The notes beneath the pieces are model-generated. The model saw nothing but the letters and a program-made list of their open reading frames with translations. It did not search any database and had not been told where the DNA came from. From Chloroflexi bacterium RBG_16_56_11 (lineage in GTDB: Bacteria > Chloroflexota > Dehalococcoidia > Dehalococcoidales > RBG-16-60-22): a stretch of DNA of 10,283 nucleotides. Shown here piece by piece: positions 6,712-10,283 of the stretch (its first letter is position 1; each line of letters begins with the position of its first letter). The position numbers were made by a program, and so were the translations under genes. The stretch is taken from the NCBI GenBank assembly GCA_001796865.1, contig MGNQ01000046.1, positions 32,091-42,373 on the forward strand. Direction: 5' to 3'.

Positions 6712-7032
6712 ATGAAGATTTTTTCGACAACCGGCAAAAGGCAGATGATTTACCTGTTGTGCGCCCTGGTGGGATTTGTTATCCTGGACGGCATCCTGAC
6801 GGAGTATCTCATCGACGGCGGCTTGGCCAGAGAGGGCAATCCCTTTCTGGAACCTCTGGTGGGTAACGTGGGCTTTATCTTATTGAAAATTGTCGGTTCG
6901 TTACTGTGCGCTTTTATTCTCTGGGATATTTACCGGCGTTTCCCCAGGGTGGCTGTGGTGGCCGCCTGGTGTTGCACCGCGGCTTACGCTATTATCGTCA
7001 TCTGGAACACTAGTCTGTTCTTTCTGGCATAG
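6712..7032 (+). CDS. Small three-helix membrane protein, DUF5658-like
   Basis: A 106-residue integral membrane protein of unknown function. Three hydrophobic segments are visible at about residues 12-34, 52-71 and 78-103. Between the first two is the motif LDGILTEYLIDGG followed by EGNPFLEPLV, the Asp/Thr/Glu-Asn-Pro pattern I associate with DUF5658. It follows the lipid kinase gene by 33 bases on the same strand with no sign of a terminator or promoter between, so cotranscription is likely. The ribosome binding site is weak (GGGG at 6698-6701, 10 bases from the ATG). Its last 23 bases overlap the 3' end of the convergent ligase-like gene. The link to lipid metabolism comes only from position. 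Confidence 0.75.
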   Translation: MKIFSTTGKRQMIYLLCALVGFVILDGILTEYLIDGGLAREGNPFLEPLVGNVGFILLKIVGSLLCAFILWDIYRRFPRVAVVAAWCCTAAYAIIVIWNTSLFFLA

Positions 7033-8560
7033 TACCGGCGTGCTCCCGGCTGGCGGCCCGTGTCCAGATAGGGATTTCTGTCGGCATCCTGTCCACGAAG
7101 GCGATTTCCCGGGGCAGCTTGTAGTCCGCCAGCCGGCCCTGGCAATATTGTCTTATCTCCTGTTCCGTGGCCGTTTCCCCGGGTTTCAGGCGAACCAGGG
7201 CTTTAACGGTCTCGCCGCGGACGATGTCCGGCACACCCATGACCCTGACCTCGGCGATTTTCGGGTGGACCGCCATGACCTCCTCAATGTCGTCGGGGAA
7301 AATGTTCTGCCCTTTGAGGATGAGCATCCGCCTGGTGCGACCGGTGATATAGAGGAACCCTTCTTTATCGATTTTACCGATGTCACCGGTATGCAGCCAG
7401 CCGCGGCGCAGCACCCGCGCCGTAGCCTCGGGCTTGTTGTAAAAGCCGGTCATCACCGGCCCGCGGGCGACTATCTCCCCCTCGCTGCCCCGTGGCAATT
7501 CGCGGTCGTTCTCGTCGAATATCTTTATCTCCCAGCAGGGCATCGGCTTACCGGATGAGCCCGGTTTGCCCGTCCCGTCCACGGGAAACACGGTAATTTG
7601 TGAGACCGACTCCGTTTGCCCGTAGATGTCCAGGATTTTATGCCCGTAATATTGCTGAAAAAGGTCGATTACCTCCGGTTCCAGCGGCGCGCCGCCGCTG
7701 ACCCATAGCCGCAGCGAACTTAAGTCGTGCCGGATTCCCTCCCGCCGCGCCACGTTTATCATCAGTGAGTAGATATAGGGGACGCCCATGTAGATGGTGC
7801 CCTTTTCCCGGGCTACCGCCTCCATGAAGCTGTCCACGGAGCGGCCTGTCCCCGGTACCACCACCACCGTGTTGCCGCGGTATATCGAAGCCAGCAGGAC
7901 GGCGGTCAGCCCGAACTGGTGGTACATCGGCAGAGCGAACTGCATCATGATGTCTTTCTCCGTCTGCTCGAAAACGCACGCTGAGTTGGCTGCCTCAGTA
8001 TATATCGCCTGGTGGGACAGCGCCACGCCGTGGGGTTTCTGCGTGGGGCCGCCCGTGTAGGAGATAACGGCGATGTCTTCGGGTCTGATGTCAACATTCA
8101 ACGCCGACGGCGGATTGGTGGCGAGGAGCTTTTCGTAGTCGGTGAAATGCGTCTCTGTTCCTCCGCCGAAAGTGATGGTATGCCTGATATTGAACGAGGG
8201 CAGTGCCGCGACCAGCGACCTGAGCGGCGGGTCTTCGACGAATAGCGCCTCGGGATGGCAGTCTTCGAAAAGTCGGCTGAGTTCACCGGCAACGTACCGC
8301 GAATCGAGCGGCACGGCCGTTGCCCCGGCCTTCATAATCCCGAAAAAGACCGTGACGAACTCCGGGTTGCTGGCCTGTATCATGGCGACGCGGTCGCCCT
8401 TTTTCACGCCCATTTTTATCAGGGCGCGGGCGATTCTGTTGGAGTCTTCGTCAAGCCGGGCGAACGTGACCCGGCGCTCGCCCGACACGATGGCCGTTTT
8501 ATCCGGGGACCGCCCGGCGGTATTCTCCAGTATCGATTTCAGGTTCGGCTGCTTTTTCAA
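7010..8560 (-). CDS. Acyl-CoA synthetase (AMP-forming) family protein with altered A3 and A10 motifs
   Basis: A 516-residue class I adenylate-forming enzyme homologue; intact relatives activate a carboxylic acid with ATP and load it onto CoA. Motifs in order: A3 region SYTGGPTQKPHGV (167-179), where the usual core is TSGTTG-x-PKG; MYHQFG (A4-like, 212-217); YGQTES (A5, 313-318); TGDIG (A7, 391-395); GRTRRMLILKGQN (hinge and A8, 407-419). The C-terminus reads DRMPTEIPIWTRAASRE, where the PTGK of A10, holding the catalytic lysine, should be: no Lys follows K481. So four A3 positions are changed (including PKG to PHG) and the A10 Lys is gone, which predicts weak or no adenylation or a changed role. 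The frame is otherwise intact and not decayed. The start is TTG at 8560-8558, preceded by AGAGAGAG and an extended -10 promoter; no ATG lies near. It lies downstream of the pseudouridine synthase, 87 bases away. Confidence 0.87.
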   Translation of the reverse strand: MKKQPNLKSILENTAGRSPDKTAIVSGERRVTFARLDEDSNRIARALIKMGVKKGDRVAMIQASNPEFVTVFFGIMKAGATAVPLDSRYVAGELSRLFEDCHPEALFVEDPPLRSLVAALPSFNIRHTITFGGGTETHFTDYEKLLATNPPSALNVDIRPEDIAVISYTGGPTQKPHGVALSHQAIYTEAANSACVFEQTEKDIMMQFALPMYHQFGLTAVLLASIYRGNTVVVVPGTGRSVDSFMEAVAREKGTIYMGVPYIYSLMINVARREGIRHDLSSLRLWVSGGAPLEPEVIDLFQQYYGHKILDIYGQTESVSQITVFPVDGTGKPGSSGKPMPCWEIKIFDENDRELPRGSEGEIVARGPVMTGFYNKPEATARVLRRGWLHTGDIGKIDKEGFLYITGRTRRMLILKGQNIFPDDIEEVMAVHPKIAEVRVMGVPDIVRGETVKALVRLKPGETATEQEIRQYCQGRLADYKLPREIAFVDRMPTEIPIWTRAASREHAGTMPERTD

Positions 8561-8601
8561 GTTAGCTCTCTCTGGGCGCCGGTGTGCCTTGAAACAAGTC
8601 C

Positions 8602-8610
8602 AGTATAGCA
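8602..8610 (-). promoter_or_regulatory. extended -10 promoter of the ligase-like gene
   Basis: On the minus strand TGCTATACT (8610-8602) is a TGn-extended TATACT. Its -35 position is weak (TTTCAA at 8630-8625). The spacer holds an inverted repeat, ACCGG-TAT-CCGGT (8612-8624 on the plus strand), that could be an operator. A start near 8595 would give a 35-base leader containing the purine-rich AGAGAGAG. Confidence 0.45.
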
Positions 8611-8647
8611 GACCGGTATCCGGTTTGAAAAGAAAAAAGAGGTGAAT

Positions 8648-9373
8648 TTAGTGCCCCGCCAGCAGGTCGCGTATCTCCTCCGGCCTGAGGCGACGTGTCT
8701 GCCCTTCCTTGAGGGCGCCGAGCTTCAGCCCGCCCATGCGCACGCGTTTCAGGGCTAAGGGGTAGTGCCCCAGACTTTCGAAAATGCGGCGGACCTGCCT
8801 TTTCCTGCCTTCGTGGATGACGATGCTGTACTGGAACAGGGGAGCAGACGCGACTGGTTTTATCCGGGCCGGTTGGGTTATGCCGTCATCCAGCCGGATG
8901 CCCCGTTCCAGCGTCCTTATCTCCCCCGCTTTTAGCCGCCCGTCCATCTGCACCAGGTATTCCTTCTCGTATTCGAATTTCGGATGGGTCAGCCGGTAGG
9001 TGAGGTCGCCGTCATTGGTCAGCAGGAGCAGCCCGGCGGTATCTTTGTCCAGCCGTCCCACCGGGTAGAGCCGGTGTTTCCGGTGCTCCGGCGGCAGGAT
9101 GTCCAGCACGGTGGGGCGGCCCTTTTCATCGGAGACAGTAGAAACCAACCCTTCCGGCTTGTTGAGCATCAGGTAAATCGGCTCATCAGGCTTGAGTTGC
9201 ACCTGTCGCCCACTGAGGGAAACAGCATCTTCCTCCGTATTTACCGGGTGATTGAAGGACTCGGCCGTCCGTCCGTTCACCGCGACCTGCCCCTGCTTGA
9301 TGGACTCGGCCATGCGGCGGCGCGGCCCGATTCCGGCCTCCGTCAGCGCTTTGATGAGTGGTTTTATGGTCAT
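8648..9373 (-). CDS. rRNA pseudouridine synthase, RsuA/RluB/RluE/RluF family
   Basis: A 241-residue RNA-modifying enzyme that isomerises a specific uridine in ribosomal RNA; by its C-terminal RVRMGGLKLGALKEGQ segment it is nearest the RluB (23S) or RsuA (16S) type. An N-terminal S4 RNA-binding domain spans about residues 4-60 (KALTEAGIGPRRRMAESIKQ, then VAVNGR). The catalytic domain has LNKPEGLVST, the signature GRLDKDTAGLLLLTNDG with catalytic Asp109, a YEKEYLV strand and the closing HEGRKRQVRRIFESLGH motif. Length is normal for the family. The ATG at 9373-9371 is preceded by GGAAACAT, and a TATACT box (9387-9382) lies so close that the transcript may begin one or two bases before the ATG. 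A T-rich tract follows the stop, but I see no stem before it. The exact target uridine cannot be fixed from sequence. Confidence 0.93.
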   Translation of the reverse strand: MTIKPLIKALTEAGIGPRRRMAESIKQGQVAVNGRTAESFNHPVNTEEDAVSLSGRQVQLKPDEPIYLMLNKPEGLVSTVSDEKGRPTVLDILPPEHRKHRLYPVGRLDKDTAGLLLLTNDGDLTYRLTHPKFEYEKEYLVQMDGRLKAGEIRTLERGIRLDDGITQPARIKPVASAPLFQYSIVIHEGRKRQVRRIFESLGHYPLALKRVRMGGLKLGALKEGQTRRLRPEEIRDLLAGH

Positions 9374-9416
9374 ATGTTTCCAGTATAAAGCTTCATCAGG
9401 AAAAAAGGCCAGCCAA

Positions 9417-9446
9417 TTGACGCCATGACCGCGCTAATGTTAATTT
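9417..9446 (+). promoter_or_regulatory. probable promoter of the dehydratase gene
   Basis: TTGACG (9417-9422, 5 of 6 matches to the -35 consensus) is followed by AT-rich GTTAAT (9439-9444, 16-bp spacer) or TGT-TAATTT (9438-9446, an extended -10 form with an 18-bp spacer). Position is suitable for the gene at 9465, but the -10 match is imperfect. Confidence 0.4.
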
Positions 9447-9452
9447 AAATAC

Positions 9453-9458
9453 AAGGAG
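9453..9458 (+). promoter_or_regulatory. strong ribosome binding site of the dehydratase gene
   Basis: AAGGAG sits 6 bases before the ATG at 9465-9467. It is the best Shine-Dalgarno in the window and fixes the start of an open frame that runs off the right edge. Confidence 0.75.
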
Positions 9459-9464
9459 TAGCTG

Positions 9465-10283
9465 ATGACAGAGTCGGGTTTCGCCGCTTTTAATGAAATA
9501 GAGGCCCTCGTGGCGCAGTACCAGGCGGACTTTTTCATGAGCGGGAAGCCGGCCATTGGCTACTTTTGCAGCTACGCGCCCGTCGAGATACTTGAGGCGG
9601 CCGGCCTCCATCCGTACCGTATTGTCCCCGGGCCCGGCCGCGCCATGACGCGGGCAGATGCGCATATCGACCGCAATTTTTGTCCTTTTGTCCGCACCTG
9701 CCTGGGCGAGGCGCTGGACGGCCGCTACCGGTCGCTGCGCGGGCTGGTTATGGTCAACTCCTGCGACGCCATGCGTCGTATGTACGATGTCTGGCGCTAT
9801 AACGTCGGCGGCGACTTCGTTCATTTGCTCGACCTCCCCCGTATTGATAATGAAGCGGCGATTGGTTACTATCACGAGTGCCTCTCCCGCCTCGTAACCG
9901 ATTTGAAAAAACACTTTAAAGTCGATATTTCCGATGGCGCCCTGGCAGCTGCCATTACTGGCAGGAACCTGGTGCGCTCTCTGCTCCGCGACCTCTACCG
10001 CATTAACGGGTCACGCAGTATGCCCCTCGGGGCGGTTCAGGTGCAGCAGGTCGTCCGGGCGAGCGCGGTGCTGCCCGCTGATATTTTCACCGCCCGGTTG
10101 GAGCGTTTGCTGGACGAGGTAAGCGCCGCCGGTAACGATGGTACAGATTCCCCGCGCGTCCTCATTACCGGCAGCGTCCTGGATAACTTGCAGATTATCG
10201 ACATTATCGAGCAGTGCGGCGCCAGGGTGGTTGGCGACGACCTCTGTACGGGGACCCGTCAGTTCTGGTCCTCTGTAGAAGTA
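9465..10283 (+). CDS. 2-hydroxyacyl-CoA dehydratase / benzoyl-CoA reductase subunit, HgdB/BcrC/BadD family (3' end outside window)
   Basis: The first 273 codons, ending exactly at the window edge, without a stop. The family forms the iron-sulphur subunits of 2-hydroxyacyl-CoA dehydratases and ATP-dependent benzoyl-CoA reductases, which take electrons from an ATP-driven activator. Family marks: GYFCSYAPVEILEAAGLHPYR near the N-terminus with Cys35, FCPFVRTCL with Cys73 and Cys79, NSCDAMRRMYDVWR with Cys100, and near the edge LITGSVLDN, then GARVVGDDLCTGTRQFW. The Cys35/Cys73/Cys100 pattern is where the [4Fe-4S] ligands sit in relatives, with Cys79 an extra Cys nearby. Intact relatives are about 370-430 residues. 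Its own promoter and ribosome binding site suggest the start of a transcription unit; a partner subunit and the activator ATPase would be expected beyond the right edge, but that is not visible. The substrate is unknown. Confidence 0.88.
   Translation, partial: MTESGFAAFNEIEALVAQYQADFFMSGKPAIGYFCSYAPVEILEAAGLHPYRIVPGPGRAMTRADAHIDRNFCPFVRTCLGEALDGRYRSLRGLVMVNSCDAMRRMYDVWRYNVGGDFVHLLDLPRIDNEAAIGYYHECLSRLVTDLKKHFKVDISDGALAAAITGRNLVRSLLRDLYRINGSRSMPLGAVQVQQVVRASAVLPADIFTARLERLLDEVSAAGNDGTDSPRVLITGSVLDNLQIIDIIEQCGARVVGDDLCTGTRQFWSSVEV

Noticed and set aside
7060..7110. Frameshift explanation for the missing A10 lysine in the ligase homologue
   Set aside because: Reading frame before (KLPREIAFVD) and after (IWTRAASRE) the gap is the same and matches the family, so a simple frameshift does not explain it; an in-frame change is more likely.
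6890..7558. Plus-strand open frame of 222 codons across the DUF5658 and ligase genes
   Set aside because: Overlaps two better-supported genes and reads as antisense of the ligase C-terminal domain.
8625..8647. Terminator after the pseudouridine synthase gene
   Set aside because: A T-rich tract is present on the minus strand, but no hairpin comes before it; only a 4-bp match with a very long loop.
9396..9914. Minus-strand open frame of 172 codons at the start of the dehydratase gene
   Set aside because: Opposite a gene with a strong ribosome binding site and family motifs; treated as a shadow.

Overview
The window (roughly 60% GC by eye) looks like chromosomal DNA of a Chloroflexota bacterium, most likely the Dehalococcoidia class. 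This rests on remembered family resemblance: an N-terminally extended RecG, a YchF relative with a QSGKT P-loop, a DUF5658 membrane protein next to a lipid kinase, and a BcrC/HgdB-type dehydratase subunit. The placement is an inference. I see no phage, IS, CRISPR, tRNA or rRNA.

Layout. A minus-strand YchF-type P-loop NTPase is cut by the left edge (1-433). It is divergent from a secreted lipoprotein (685-1914) that carries two copies of a His-containing domain and a C-terminal amicyanin-like cupredoxin. A possible terminator and an extended -10 promoter separate this from recG (2032-4473). Twelve bases after recG comes a membrane-anchored PQQ-type sugar (glucose/sorbosone) dehydrogenase homologue (4486-5631). 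An AT-rich intergenic stretch holding three helically phased 7-mer repeats precedes a diacylglycerol/lipid kinase with a TTG start (5767-6678) and a small DUF5658-like membrane protein (6712-7032). These two are probably one transcript. They meet, tail to tail with a 23-bp overlap, a minus-strand acyl-CoA-synthetase-like protein (7010-8560) whose key motifs are altered. Upstream of it on the same strand is a RsuA/RluB-type rRNA pseudouridine synthase (8648-9373). Divergent from that, the 5' 273 codons of a 2-hydroxyacyl-CoA dehydratase / benzoyl-CoA reductase subunit run off the right edge (9465-10283).

How the genes work together. Most are independent housekeeping or envelope functions: DNA repair (RecG), ribosome-related functions (YchF, pseudouridine synthase), lipid phosphorylation, and two exported oxidoreductase-like proteins. 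The acyl-CoA ligase homologue and the dehydratase both belong to CoA-thioester chemistry, but they are on opposite strands with pseudouridine synthase between them, so a shared pathway is only a possibility.

The most unusual observations are the ligase homologue lacking the catalytic A10 lysine and having a degenerate A3 loop, the (His domain)x2-cupredoxin lipoprotein, and the 11-bp-phased repeats in front of the lipid kinase. I found no convincing complete new multi-gene system.
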